Part shown: piece by piece, positions 33,548-43,374 of the stretch
Layout: each line of letters starts with the position of its first letter
Numbering within the stretch: position 1 is the stretch's first letter
DNA from: Nocardioides sp. L-11A
Lineage (GTDB): Bacteria; Actinomycetota; Actinomycetes; Propionibacteriales; Nocardioidaceae
Assembly (NCBI GenBank): GCA_029961745.1
Contig: CP124680.1
Span: 3,906,001 to 3,970,000 of the forward strand
Direction: 5' to 3'
DNA: 64,000 nt
The notes under the pieces: model-generated
Databases searched by the model: none
What the model was told of the DNA's origin: nothing
The model's input: the letters and a program-made list of their open reading frames with translations, nothing else
Position numbers and translations under genes: made by a program

Positions 33548-34927
33548 CTACGAGACGTCCTGGCGGACCCGGCTCGTCCGCCGGTCCCCGCCGCGCAGCC
33601 GAAGGCCGCTGGCGCTCGCCGCCGACTTGAAGGCGGCGTGCGCCGCGGCCGTCTCGCCGAGGAGGTCGAACAGCTCCGCGAGCTCGCACCAGGCCTGGGC
33701 GACCCAGCGATCGGCGCCGGGCAGGGCGGTCAGCAGCGCGGCGGCCTCCCGGCAGACGCCGATGGCCTCGTCGGTGCGGCCGAGCTCCGCCAGTGCCTCA
33801 CCATGCGCGGTCGCGGCCTCGGCCGCGCCGAGGGACGCCTGTCCGGGCGTCGCGTCGCGGGCCGCCACCACCACCTCGAGCGCCTGCTCCGGACGGCCGT
33901 CGACGATGAGCGCATGCGCCAGCACGACCTGCGCCTGCGCGATCTCGGCGCGCGATGCGCTCGTGCTGCGCAGCTCCTCGTTCGCCCGCTCCAGCTGGAC
34001 GAGCGCCTGCTCGGCGTCCGGCGGGTCGAGCGCGAGCTGGAGACGGCCGAGCTCGAGCCGGAGTCGGGCGAGGTTGCGGGCGTCCTGTCCTTCGCCGAGC
34101 AGGCCGAGGGCCCGGGTCGCGAGGGCCAGCGCCGCCTGCGTCTCGCCCCGCTCGGAGTAGACGATGCTCGCGTTCCAGTACGCCGCGCTGCGTGCGGTGG
34201 GCGAGGCCACCTCCTCGGCCATCGCGATGGCCTCGGTGCAGATCCGGGCCGCGCGGTGGAGGTCACCGCGCTCGATGTAGGCGAGCGCGACGGTCATCGC
34301 CAGCTGCACCGCCTCGTCGCTGCGCTCCAGCCCACCCTCGGCGATGACGGGGCGGATCCGCTCACCGACCTCGATGGCGAGGTTGAGATCGCCCGCCTCG
34401 CGGTAGCACCGGCTCAGCGCGATGCCGCAGCGGAGTGCCGGGAGGCCGTCGATGTCGGCGAACAGCGACTCGAGCTCCATGATCGCGTCGTCCAGCTGGC
34501 CCATCGCCTCCAGCGCCCGGGCGACGACGAACCGACCCCGGGTGGTGAGGTCCGGCACGGAGGCGCCCTCGGCGCGCGCCAGCGTCTGGCGGGCCTGGTG
34601 CTCGGCGTCGACCGCCTCGCCGTTCTCGAGCGCGAGCTCGGCGTAGCTGAAGCCGAGCCGGATCTCGTCGAGCTGCTGCTCCGAGGCGCCGGCCACGAGC
34701 TCGCCGACCGAGGTGCCGAGGCGCTCGCTGATGACCGTGAGCGCCGCGAGGGTCGGGCGGCGGGTCCCCGACTCGATGCGCGAGATGTAGCCGACGGAGT
34801 ACGCGTCGCCGGTGAGGTCCGCCTGGTTGAGTCCCTGCGCCAGCCGCGCGGAGCGCACGCGCGCGCCCAGGACGACCGGGTCGACCGTCCCCAAGAGCTG
34901 CGCCCAGCGCGCGTCGACTTGACTCAC
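33548..34927 (-). CDS. XRE-family regulator with TPR repeats, RRNPP-like
   Basis: The 459-residue protein. Residues 20-75 are an XRE helix-turn-helix (LGARVRSARLAQGLNQADL, then VGYISRIESGTRRPTL). From about 90 to 440 it is helical TPR repeats (e.g. RGDLHRAARICTEAIAMAEE). This is the architecture of peptide-sensing RRNPP regulators (Rap, NprR, PlcR, PrgX). The GTG at 34925-34927 was chosen because a TAACAT -10 box ends 8 nt upstream, which would make the mRNA leaderless; a TTG further up is less likely. It converges on a small secreted-peptide gene. Targets unknown. Confidence 0.82.
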   Translation of the reverse strand: MSQVDARWAQLLGTVDPVVLGARVRSARLAQGLNQADLTGDAYSVGYISRIESGTRRPTLAALTVISERLGTSVGELVAGASEQQLDEIRLGFSYAELALENGEAVDAEHQARQTLARAEGASVPDLTTRGRFVVARALEAMGQLDDAIMELESLFADIDGLPALRCGIALSRCYREAGDLNLAIEVGERIRPVIAEGGLERSDEAVQLAMTVALAYIERGDLHRAARICTEAIAMAEEVASPTARSAAYWNASIVYSERGETQAALALATRALGLLGEGQDARNLARLRLELGRLQLALDPPDAEQALVQLERANEELRSTSASRAEIAQAQVVLAHALIVDGRPEQALEVVVAARDATPGQASLGAAEAATAHGEALAELGRTDEAIGVCREAAALLTALPGADRWVAQAWCELAELFDLLGETAAAHAAFKSAASASGLRLRGGDRRTSRVRQDVS

Positions 34928-34935
34928 GAGGATGC

Positions 34936-34941
34936 ATGTTA
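34936..34941 (-). promoter_or_regulatory. -10 element TAACAT for a leaderless regulator mRNA
   Basis: TAACAT on the minus strand ends 8 nt before the GTG of the XRE-TPR gene, the usual spacing for a leaderless transcript. No convincing -35 box lies 17 nt further; TTGACA occurs 32 nt away. Confidence 0.4.
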
Positions 34942-35228
34942 GGCGAGCCCTGTTCACTTCCGCTGACAAATCGTGTCAAGGAGCTCCGTCCGAGGGGTCG
35001 GCCGTCCCGTCGCCGACGGTCCTGTCCCCTCAGGTACAGCGCGTGCCGGAGGCCTCCCGGAGGACCCGTCCGGTCCGCCCTCCCCACCGTCTCCCGGCCT
35101 CGCGTGGCGGGGGTCCGGCGGTGCCCCACGGCGGGGCCGGCACCCCGGCCGCCGAGGGCGCGACACGCCGACGAACGAGCGAAAGTAAAATCTTTCGGAA
35201 AGGTCCACGGGCTGACGCCGGATGTGGC
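34942..35228. other. Stretch without a recognisable gene
   Basis: About 290 nt between the regulator promoter and the exopolyphosphatase terminator. Short frames exist on both strands but none has a ribosome site or protein-like composition. One AT-rich island (35181-35196) forms a small hairpin GAAAG-TAAAAT-CTTTC, whose loop also reads as a plus-strand -10 box. A small RNA is possible but not supported further. Confidence 0.4.
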
Positions 35229-35282
35229 AACACGCCCGCCGGGAGCACCGCGACCGGCGCGCGACCGACCGGCGGGCGTGTT
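35229..35282 (-). terminator. Long inverted repeat after the exopolyphosphatase gene
   Basis: AACACGCCCGCCGG and CCGGCGGGCGTGTT form a perfect 14-bp stem with a 26-nt loop directly at the stop codon of the exopolyphosphatase gene. There is no T-run, so it would act as a hairpin terminator or stabilise the 3' end. Confidence 0.5.
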
Positions 35283-36214
35283 CAGCGCACCAGCGACCAG
35301 GCGATCCCGTCGAGGATGTCGGTCTCGGCCACCGTGACCGACGCGACCGCGAGCCGGTCCAGGACCCGGACGACGATCAGCGCACCCGCGTCGATCACAT
35401 CGGCGCGCCCGGGGTGCATCCAGCCGAGCCCGCGCCGCTCGGCGACCCTCATCGCGAGCAGCCGCTCGACCTGCGCCCGGATGTCGGCCACGGCGAGCGG
35501 GCGGCCGTGGATCAGCGCCCGGTCGTAGGCGGCGAGACCGAGCGTGCCGGCGGCGATCGTGGTGTTGGTGCCGGCGACGAGGACCACGGAGCGCGCGGCG
35601 GGGGGGTCGACGGGGCAGGCGTCGAGGGCGGCGTCGATGTCGGCGACCACGGCCGCGACCTCCTCGGCGGTGATCGGGTCGTGTCGGACATGGCGCTCGT
35701 GGAGCCGGACCGAGCCGATGTCCATCGAGTGCGCGGCGCTCGGCCCGGTCGCCGGGGCACCGAGGATGAGCTCGGTCGAGCCGCCGCCGATGTCGACCAC
35801 GAGGATCGGTCCGGGCACCACCACCTGTGCGGCGACGAGGCCGCGCACAGCGCCGTCGAAGGCCAGACGCGCCTCGTCCGCCCCCGACAGCACCTCGGGA
35901 TCGATGCCCAGCCGGGCTCGCACCCCGGCGGTGAACTCCGCGGCGTTCGCGGCGTCCCGGGTGGCCGAGGTCGCGCAGAACCGGATCCGGTCCGGGCCGA
36001 CGCCCGCGTCGCGGATCAGCACGGCGTACTCGTCGAGCGCCGCCCAGGCTCGCTCCAGCGCCTCGGGCGCCAGCCGGCCGGTCGCGTCGACGCCCTGGCC
36101 GAGCCGGATCATCCGGCTCTCGCGGCGCACTCCGTCGGGATCGCCCGCGGGGTCGCCCACCAGCAGCTTGACCGTGTTGGTGCCGCAGTCAACTGCGGCG
36201 ACCGGGTCACCCAC
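35282..36214 (-). CDS. ppx: Exopolyphosphatase / guanosine pentaphosphatase family
   Basis: The 310-residue protein of the ASKHA fold removes terminal phosphates from polyphosphate or acts on pppGpp. Motifs are AAVDCGTNTVKLLV at the start, the catalytic-region AVRGLV with an upstream EAR (residues near 122-132), and the second phosphate loop VVDIGGGSTELI. It is the short Ppx1-like actinobacterial form without a C-terminal domain. The GTG start overlaps the DUF501 stop by 8 nt. The eno - ftsB - DUF501 - ppx order is typical for the phylum. Confidence 0.87.
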   Translation of the reverse strand: MGDPVAAVDCGTNTVKLLVGDPAGDPDGVRRESRMIRLGQGVDATGRLAPEALERAWAALDEYAVLIRDAGVGPDRIRFCATSATRDAANAAEFTAGVRARLGIDPEVLSGADEARLAFDGAVRGLVAAQVVVPGPILVVDIGGGSTELILGAPATGPSAAHSMDIGSVRLHERHVRHDPITAEEVAAVVADIDAALDACPVDPPAARSVVLVAGTNTTIAAGTLGLAAYDRALIHGRPLAVADIRAQVERLLAMRVAERRGLGWMHPGRADVIDAGALIVVRVLDRLAVASVTVAETDILDGIAWSLVR

Positions 36215-36722
36215 CCGCGGGATCCGCCGGAGCCACACAGGGGCCCTTGGCCCACCAGTCGCCGAGGATCTCCAGCACCTCGTCGCCCAGCGGATTGACC
36301 CCTGGCCCGGCCGCCAGGGCGTGGCCGGCCAGCACGTGCAGGCACTTCACCCGGTCGGGCATGCCGCCGGCCGAGATGCCCTCGATCTCGGGGACCTCGA
36401 AGCCGCCCGCGGCGCCGACGGCCGCACGGTCGGCGAGATAGGCCTCGTGCGCCGCCCGGTACGCCGCGGCCAGCTCGGGGTCGGTGCCGAGCCGCTCCTG
36501 CATCTGCTTCATCAGCCCGGACGCCTCGAGCGTGCCGATCCGGGAGTTCACCCGTGGGCAGGTGAGGTAGTAGGTCGTCGGGAACGGCGTCCCGTTGGGC
36601 AGCCGCGGCTGGGTCGCGACCACGTCGGGGTTGCCGCACGGACAGCGGTGCCCGATCGCGTGCACCCCGCGCGGCGGGCGGCCGAGCTGGGCCGCGATGA
36701 CCGCCTCGTCGCTGCTGGTCAT
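36207..36722 (-). CDS. DUF501 protein
   Basis: The 171-residue cytoplasmic protein carries the family features RCPCGNPDVVATQPRLPNG, PFPTTYYLTCP and IGTLEASGLM. Three cysteines in the first third suggest metal binding. Function is unknown. It almost always lies between the FtsB-like gene and ppx in actinobacteria, as here, and starts 9 nt after the FtsB-like stop. Confidence 0.88.
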   Translation of the reverse strand: MTSSDEAVIAAQLGRPPRGVHAIGHRCPCGNPDVVATQPRLPNGTPFPTTYYLTCPRVNSRIGTLEASGLMKQMQERLGTDPELAAAYRAAHEAYLADRAAVGAAGGFEVPEIEGISAGGMPDRVKCLHVLAGHALAAGPGVNPLGDEVLEILGDWWAKGPCVAPADPAGG

Positions 36723-36730
36723 GGCCTCGG

Positions 36731-37330
36731 TCACTCCGACAGGTCCTCCTGGGGCGCCTGGATGTCGTTCTTGGGGGCGCGCACCTTGGTCGGTGGGTCG
36801 CCCGCGATCTTCATCGAGTCCCACGCGTCCTCGTACCAGGTCCGCTCGTCGGGGTCGGCCACCTCGGCCGGGTCACCGAGCTCGGCGGCCGTGTCGAGCG
36901 GGTTGCCGAACTCGTCGACCACGACGAAGGGCGTCTCGCCCTGCGCGACGTACCCGAACCGGGCACGCGCCTGCTGCGCGACGTACGCCGGGTCCTCCCA
37001 GCGTCGCTTCTCGTCCTTGAGATCGTCGATCTTCGCCTCGCGCTCGGCGATCTGGGCCTGCAGCGCGGTGATATTGCCCCGTTGCTGGAGGTAGGCGCGC
37101 AGCGAGGAGGCGTAGGAGACCGCGAGCACGGCGAGCACGAGCACCAGGATCGCGGCGCGGCTGGTCAGCCGGGCCTTGTGCTGGTGCTCGGCCCGCGCCC
37201 GGACCAGGGCCGCCTCGCGCTCGCGCGCGGCCTTCTTGCGCTCGGCCTTGAGCCGCTCGGCGTACCGCGGCCCGGACCGCCCCGAGACGGGGCGCCCGGG
37301 CTTGCGGGAGGTACGGCGGTCGTCGGCCAT
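36731..37330 (-). CDS. FtsB/DivIC-family septum protein
   Basis: The 199-residue single-pass protein has a long basic N-tail (about 1-55), a helix at about 58-78, then a coiled coil (YLQQRGNITALQAQIAER) with the family ending RARFGYVAQGETPFVV. FtsB-like proteins link FtsL and FtsQ in the divisome. The C-terminal tail (about 140-199) is acidic and longer than in E. coli. It lies 16 nt downstream of enolase. Confidence 0.85.
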   Translation of the reverse strand: MADDRRTSRKPGRPVSGRSGPRYAERLKAERKKAAREREAALVRARAEHQHKARLTSRAAILVLVLAVLAVSYASSLRAYLQQRGNITALQAQIAEREAKIDDLKDEKRRWEDPAYVAQQARARFGYVAQGETPFVVVDEFGNPLDTAAELGDPAEVADPDERTWYEDAWDSMKIAGDPPTKVRAPKNDIQAPQEDLSE

Positions 37331-37346
37331 CGGCTGCTCCGGTCGA

Positions 37347-38669
<1,323 letters not shown>

Positions 38670-38727
38670 CTAGACCGCGGCGGGTGTGGTTCCGGGCAGC
38701 ACCCACCGGGCGTGGGACTCTGTGTCC

Positions 38728-39123
38728 GTGGCTCCTCCCGATCACCCCGAGGCGACACCCCGGCCACGCCGGCGCCCGCACCGCGTGTACGACGTCGGAC
38801 AGAACCCCGAGCCGCGCGACTCCCTCGCCAACGAGCGGACCTTCCTGGCCTGGGTGCGCACGTCGCTGGCGCTGGTGGCGGGCGCGGTCGCGGTCAGCTC
38901 GCCGGCCCTGGAGTTCCCGCTGACCGCACGGCTGCTGCTGTCCCTGGGGCTGGTCCTGGTGGCGGCGGTGGCCCTCGGCGTCGGGTGGCACCGGTGGACC
39001 CGGACGGAGGTCGCGATGCGCACCGGCGGGCCACCGCCCGGCTTCACCGGCGGCATGGTCGTGCTCGGCGCCGTCGGGCTGCTGATGGCCGGCGCGCTGG
39101 CGGCCACCCTGATCGGTCACTGA
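38728..39123 (+). CDS. DUF202 (YidH-like) membrane protein
   Basis: The 131-residue protein has three membrane helices after the family signature NERTFLAWVRTSLALVA. The N-tail is Pro/Arg-rich. Family members are small membrane proteins of unknown role. The GTG start was preferred because an earlier GTG lies in a Pro/Gly-poor context without ribosome site. It is divergent from enolase. Confidence 0.78.
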   Translation: MAPPDHPEATPRPRRRPHRVYDVGQNPEPRDSLANERTFLAWVRTSLALVAGAVAVSSPALEFPLTARLLLSLGLVLVAAVALGVGWHRWTRTEVAMRTGGPPPGFTGGMVVLGAVGLLMAGALAATLIGH

Positions 39124-39160
39124 GCCTCACGCGACCGACCCACGGGGCGGCGGAGGTGGC

Positions 39161-39862
39161 TCAGGCCTCGAGCCCGAGCTCCGCCATCCGGGCCATGTGC
39201 CGCTCGGTGAGCCGGGTGAACATCCGGCCCATCGCGGCCAGGTCGAGGCCGGGACGATCCACGCCGCCCGCGAGGAGCGCGGTGAGGGCGTCGCGGTCGG
39301 CGGCGACCCGCTGCGCCTGGGTGAGCGCCTCCCCCATCAGCCGGCGGCCCCAGAGCGCGAGGCGGCCGCCGAGGCGGGCGTCCTGCGCGATGGCGGCCCG
39401 GACCCGGTCGACGACGAAGGTGGCGTGGCTGCCCTCCTCCATCGAGGAGACGACGAGGTCGCGGGTCTCGGGGTCGAGATAGGCCGCGATCTCACGGTAG
39501 AAGTCGTTGGCGAGCCCATCGCCGACGTAGGCCTTGACCAGGCCCTCGTACCAGTCCGCCGGCGCGGTGTGGCGGTGGAACTCGTCGAGCGGCGCCCGGA
39601 ACGGGAGCATCGCCGCGAACGGGTCGGCGCCGAACGCCCGGATCCGGTCGTGGAGGGCGTGCACCTTGGTCAGCTCGCCGCTCGCCATGGTCGCGAGGTC
39701 GACCTTGTCGGCCAGGGTCGGCGCCAGCTTGGCGTCCTCCGCGAGCCGCTCGAACGCCGAGATCTCGCCGTAGGCGATCGCCGCCAGCAGGTCGATCACA
39801 GCCTCGCGGTAGGCCGGGTCGGAGTCTGCGAAGTCGGGGCTCGCGGCGGCGGATTCAGCCAT
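39161..39862 (-). CDS. Ferritin-like-fold protein
   Basis: The 233-residue helical protein matches the four-helix ferritin-like group of actinobacteria (AAIAYGEISAFERLAEDAK; ASGELTKVHALHDRI; YVGDGLANDFYREIA; SSMEEGSHATFVVDRV). Glu and His pairs in the helices could bind a di-iron centre. The reaction is unknown; the closest known fold member is tRNA hydroxylase MiaE. The start at MAESAAASP was chosen; the longer reading crosses the promoter region. It is divergent from the DEAD-box helicase. Confidence 0.7.
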   Translation of the reverse strand: MAESAAASPDFADSDPAYREAVIDLLAAIAYGEISAFERLAEDAKLAPTLADKVDLATMASGELTKVHALHDRIRAFGADPFAAMLPFRAPLDEFHRHTAPADWYEGLVKAYVGDGLANDFYREIAAYLDPETRDLVVSSMEEGSHATFVVDRVRAAIAQDARLGGRLALWGRRLMGEALTQAQRVAADRDALTALLAGGVDRPGLDLAAMGRMFTRLTERHMARMAELGLEA

Positions 39863-40038
39863 GCGCTGAGCGTACAAGTACGATAGTGCGTGGCGAGAGC
39901 CAGTCCGAGCCCCTGAACAGGACCGCGACCGGCCCGCCTGGGCACCCGCCCACGTATGTGCGCGGCTGAGTGTGAACAGCCGCATCGATCTGGCGCCATG
40001 CCGACCGGCTGACGACACTCACGAAAGCGAACAGAACA

Positions 40039-41592
40039 CTGACTTCCAACGACACCACCGCTGCGTCCACCACCGAGACCGCGGCGGAGGCTCCGACCTT
40101 CCGCGACCTCGGCGTGATGCCGCTGATCTGCGACGCGCTCGAGCGCGCCGGCATCACCCACCCGTTCGCCATCCAGGAGATGACCCTCTCCGTCGCGCTG
40201 ATGGGCACCGACCTCATCGGCCAGGCCCGCACGGGCACCGGCAAGACGCTCGCCTTCGGCATCCCGGTGATCCAGCGCAGCGTCGCGCCGACCGACCCCG
40301 ACTACGCCGAGATCCCCCAGGGCAAGCCGCAGGCGCTGATCGTCGCGCCGACCCGCGAGCTCGCCCTCCAGGTGTCCAGCGACCTCGAGATCGCCAGCCG
40401 CGACCGCGGCCTGCGCGTCCTCACCATCTACGGCGGCGTCGGCTACGAGCCCCAGATCGAGGCGCTCGAGAGCGGCGTCGACATCGTCATCGGTACGCCG
40501 GGGCGGCTGATCGACCTCGCCAACCGCAGGGTCCTCGACCTGTCCCACGTCCACGCCCTGGTCCTCGACGAGGCCGACGAGATGCTCGACCTCGGATTCC
40601 TGCCCGACGTGGAGAAGCTGCTCCGGATGACCCCGGAGACCCGGCAGACCATGCTGTTCTCGGCGACCATGCCCTCGGCGATCGTGTCGCTGGCCCGGAT
40701 GCACATGCGGCACCCGATGAACATCCGCGCCGAGTCGTCGTACGAGAACGCGACGGTGCCGGCTACCGCGCAGTTCATCTACCTGGCCCACGACCTCGAC
40801 AAGCCGGAGATCATCGGCCGGCTGCTGCAGGCCGAGGACGCCGACAAGATGATCGTCTTCACCCGCACCAAGCGGCAGGCGCAGCGGGTCGCCGACGACC
40901 TCGTCGAGCGCGGCTTCAAGGCCAGTCCGCTGCACGGCGACATGGCCCAGGTGGCGCGCGAGAAGGCGCTCACGAAGTTCCGTGAGGACAAGATCAAGGT
41001 CCTGGTCGCCACCGATGTCGCGGCCCGCGGCATCGACGTGTCGGGCGTGAGCCACGTGGTCAACTACACCTGCCCCGAGGACGACAAGACCTACGTCCAC
41101 CGGATCGGCCGCACCGGCCGCGCGGGTGCCTCCGGCATCGCGATCACGCTGGTCGACGCGACCGACGTGCACCGCTGGAAGATGATCAACAAGGCACTCG
41201 ACCTGCCCTTCGACGAGCCGGTCGAGACCTACTCCACCTCCGAGCACCTCTTCCACGACCAAGGCATCGCCCCCGGCACCAAGGGCCGGATCGCGCCGCC
41301 GGCGCCGCCGGCGCCCCGGGGCGAGCGGTCGGGCGAGCGGTCGGGCGAGCGCGGGGAGCGCGGCGGACGCTCCGGTGAGCGACGCTCCGGCGAGCGCAAC
41401 CGGACCCGGACCCGCACCCGGACCCGCGGTGGCAAGCCGGTCGAGGGCGGCGCCGAGGGGTCGACCCCCTCCGCAGGGCCGGCCGAGGGCGGCGGCGACG
41501 GTGCGCCCGGCCGCAACCGTCGCCGGCGGCGCCGCGGCAGCGGCGGCGGCTCCGCGCCTGCCGCCGACTCGGCGCCCACCCCCTCGGCCTGA
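40039..41592 (+). CDS. DEAD-box RNA helicase with Arg/Gly-rich tail
   Basis: The 517-residue protein (counting from a CTG start) has all helicase motifs: Q motif with FRDLG, ARTGTGKT (63-70), PTRELA, DEAD (177-180), SAT, ARGIDV and HRIGRTGR. The tail (about 425-517) is Arg/Gly/Ser-rich and probably binds RNA. The frame is open back to 39976 with no ATG, GTG or TTG before residue 26, yet the conserved FRDLG lies at residues 21-25. So a CTG start at 40039 is the best guess; a GTG start at 40114 would cut the Q motif. Confidence 0.9.
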   Translation: MTSNDTTAASTTETAAEAPTFRDLGVMPLICDALERAGITHPFAIQEMTLSVALMGTDLIGQARTGTGKTLAFGIPVIQRSVAPTDPDYAEIPQGKPQALIVAPTRELALQVSSDLEIASRDRGLRVLTIYGGVGYEPQIEALESGVDIVIGTPGRLIDLANRRVLDLSHVHALVLDEADEMLDLGFLPDVEKLLRMTPETRQTMLFSATMPSAIVSLARMHMRHPMNIRAESSYENATVPATAQFIYLAHDLDKPEIIGRLLQAEDADKMIVFTRTKRQAQRVADDLVERGFKASPLHGDMAQVAREKALTKFREDKIKVLVATDVAARGIDVSGVSHVVNYTCPEDDKTYVHRIGRTGRAGASGIAITLVDATDVHRWKMINKALDLPFDEPVETYSTSEHLFHDQGIAPGTKGRIAPPAPPAPRGERSGERSGERGERGGRSGERRSGERNRTRTRTRTRGGKPVEGGAEGSTPSAGPAEGGGDGAPGRNRRRRRRGSGGGSAPAADSAPTPSA

Positions 41593-41623
41593 GCACGACC
41601 GGACGACGGTCCGAGAAATGCGA

Positions 41624-41652
41624 ACGGAGCCCGGGCACAGCCCGGGCTCCGT
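41624..41652. terminator. Strong bidirectional terminator hairpin
   Basis: ACGGAGCCCGGGC, loop ACA, GCCCGGGCTCCGT: a perfect 13-bp stem between the convergent helicase and nuclease genes. T-containing sequence (CTCGTCTCTC) follows on the plus strand. It would serve both genes. Confidence 0.8.
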
Positions 41653-41690
41653 CTCGTCTCTCGCCGGTCGTGAGGCCTCCGAACGTGTTC

Positions 41691-42557
41691 TCAGACCTTC
41701 GGCGGCAGCGGCTCCACCCACACGTTGCCGACCAGCATCGGGTGGTCGCTGATGCCGTTGTAGACCTTGCGGTAGTCGCTGAACCGGGTGCCGGTCCAGG
41801 TCGCGAGCATCCAGTCGGGGCCGGCCTTGGGCGGCACCGGGCACGGGTTGCGCTTGGTGCCGCCGAGCGAGACCAGGTCGGTCGCCTTGGCCACGCGCTG
41901 GCAGAACTCGACACGCTCGTTCATGTCGCCCATCACCACGACCGGCTTGCCCTTGGCGCCGAGTCGCTTGATCAGCTTGATCTCGCGCACGGTGGAGATG
42001 TCCCGCTCGGCCTCGAGGCCGCCGGGCGCGTTGTGGATCGCGATGACGTAGAAGGAGCGCTTGGTGACGCGGTGCTTGAGCTTGACCCACGGGATCGCCC
42101 GCATCTTGCCCATCGACGGCCGGTAGATCTCGCCCTTGTCGCGGACGTCGTACTCGCCGGTGTGCCAGGCGATCTGGATCGCGCCGCTGAAGTTGTCGAG
42201 GGTGCGGCGCGGGTAGAACTTGAAGCGCGGCAGGCGGTTGCGCAGCACCTTCAGCTGGGACTGGTGCACCTCCTGGAAGGCAGCGACGGTGCGCTTGTTG
42301 TTCTGCACCTCGGTGGCCGCCCGGTGTGCCCGGGTCGCGCCGCCGGGGGCCATCGAGGCGGTGAGGATGTTGAAGGACATCGCCCGGATCTCGAAGCCGC
42401 CGCCCTTCTGCGAGGTGGCCGGGTCCGGGACCGCGGCCGGCTCGGGGTTCGAGGGCGCCGCGGCGACGCCCTGGGCGGGCGCGAAGGTCACGGCGAGGGT
42501 CAGGATCGTCAGGGCGGCGACGGTCGCGGCGAGGTGCTTTCCGAGGTGGGCGAGCAT
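41691..42557 (-). CDS. Secreted endonuclease/exonuclease/phosphatase-family protein
   Basis: The 288-residue protein has a signal peptide (residues 1-34) and the EEP fold. Motifs in order: MSFNIL near residue 60, FQEVHQS (catalytic Glu), IHNAPGG, VVMGDMNE (Asp and Asn), and ISDHPML (Asp-His). It would cut nucleic acid or phosphoesters outside the cell. Substrate unknown. It is convergent with the helicase gene across the terminator. Confidence 0.85.
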   Translation of the reverse strand: MLAHLGKHLAATVAALTILTLAVTFAPAQGVAAAPSNPEPAAVPDPATSQKGGGFEIRAMSFNILTASMAPGGATRAHRAATEVQNNKRTVAAFQEVHQSQLKVLRNRLPRFKFYPRRTLDNFSGAIQIAWHTGEYDVRDKGEIYRPSMGKMRAIPWVKLKHRVTKRSFYVIAIHNAPGGLEAERDISTVREIKLIKRLGAKGKPVVVMGDMNERVEFCQRVAKATDLVSLGGTKRNPCPVPPKAGPDWMLATWTGTRFSDYRKVYNGISDHPMLVGNVWVEPLPPKV

Positions 42558-42654
42558 CCGGGCACCCTAGACAGACGCCCCCCGAGCAGGGCAAATCGTG
42601 CTCGCCCCGGGCTGGGGCTGCCGAGGCCCCTGGGGCCGGTGGGGCCGGCGTCGA

Positions 42655-43368
42655 TCAGGCGGTGACGACGACGGAGGTGCCGACGGGCGCGAACTCCCAC
42701 AGCGCGATCGCGTTCGGCCGCGCCTGGCGGATGCAGCCGTGCGAGAGCGGCGTGCCCAGCTGGGCGATCGTCTGCACCGGCCGACCCCGGTCGACCGGGA
42801 TCGTGTGGAACCCGATCGCGGCGCCCTGTGTGCCCTGGGTGAACCGGACGAAGTACTCCATCGTGCCGGAGTCGTCGATGCCGATCGCGTGCCGGCTGCG
42901 GGAGTAGACGGCGTACGTGCCGGGCTCCAGGTTGTCGTAGACGCTGCCGGAGACGGGATAGGTCCGCTCGACCGATCCCCCGCTGCCGACCAGCCAGACC
43001 CGCTGGCGCCCTTCGCTGAACACCACCCGACGGCCGGTGCCCGACGCCGCCGGCAGCTCGGTCGAGTCCGAGTCGGCGGCGATGGGCGTGCTCACGTCGG
43101 CGAGCTCGCCGTTGACGGCGCCGGCGGACGGGTCGGCCGCCGGATCGGTGGCGGGATCGGTGGCCGGATCGGTGGCCGGGTCGGCCCGCGCACCCGCCGA
43201 GCTGGCCGCGGCCGGCCCGCCGCCACCGGTCGGCAACAGCCCGAAGCCGCCCGCGAGCGCCACGGCGGTCACCGTCAGCGCCGCCACGACCGCGCCGATC
43301 CGGCCGTAGCGGGGTCGGGCCGGAGCCCGATGCCGGCCGCTCCCCCGGCGTACCGCGTGCTTGCCCAC
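42655..43368 (-). CDS. L,D-transpeptidase (YkuD) with TDPA repeats
   Basis: The 237-residue envelope enzyme makes 3-3 cross-links in peptidoglycan or anchors proteins. A basic N-tail, one membrane/signal segment (about 23-42) and a spacer of repeated TDPA units precede the YkuD domain. The catalytic motif is SHGCIR with His210 and Cys212. The GTG start follows the ParA stop by 6 nt, so the two genes are probably co-transcribed. Confidence 0.87.
   Translation of the reverse strand: MGKHAVRRGSGRHRAPARPRYGRIGAVVAALTVTAVALAGGFGLLPTGGGGPAAASSAGARADPATDPATDPATDPAADPSAGAVNGELADVSTPIAADSDSTELPAASGTGRRVVFSEGRQRVWLVGSGGSVERTYPVSGSVYDNLEPGTYAVYSRSRHAIGIDDSGTMEYFVRFTQGTQGAAIGFHTIPVDRGRPVQTIAQLGTPLSHGCIRQARPNAIALWEFAPVGTSVVVTA
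43131..43186. repeat. 12-bp tandem repeat in the transpeptidase spacer
   Basis: About four copies of a 12-bp unit related to GGATCGGTGGCC encode the repeated Thr-Asp-Pro-Ala spacer of the L,D-transpeptidase. Copy number is likely to vary between strains. Confidence 0.75.
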
Positions 43369-43374
43369 GGCGGC

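Noticed and set aside
32876-34942. A 688-codon plus-strand frame across the sigma upstream region, peptide gene and regulator
   Set aside because: It runs antisense to the XRE-TPR gene, shows shadow-type composition and no family features. The short peptide gene lies in a different plus-strand frame with its own ribosome site.
43131-43186. Possible iteron or origin-type repeats next to a parA gene
   Set aside because: The 12-bp units keep the transpeptidase reading frame and encode its TDPA spacer. No replication gene is near.
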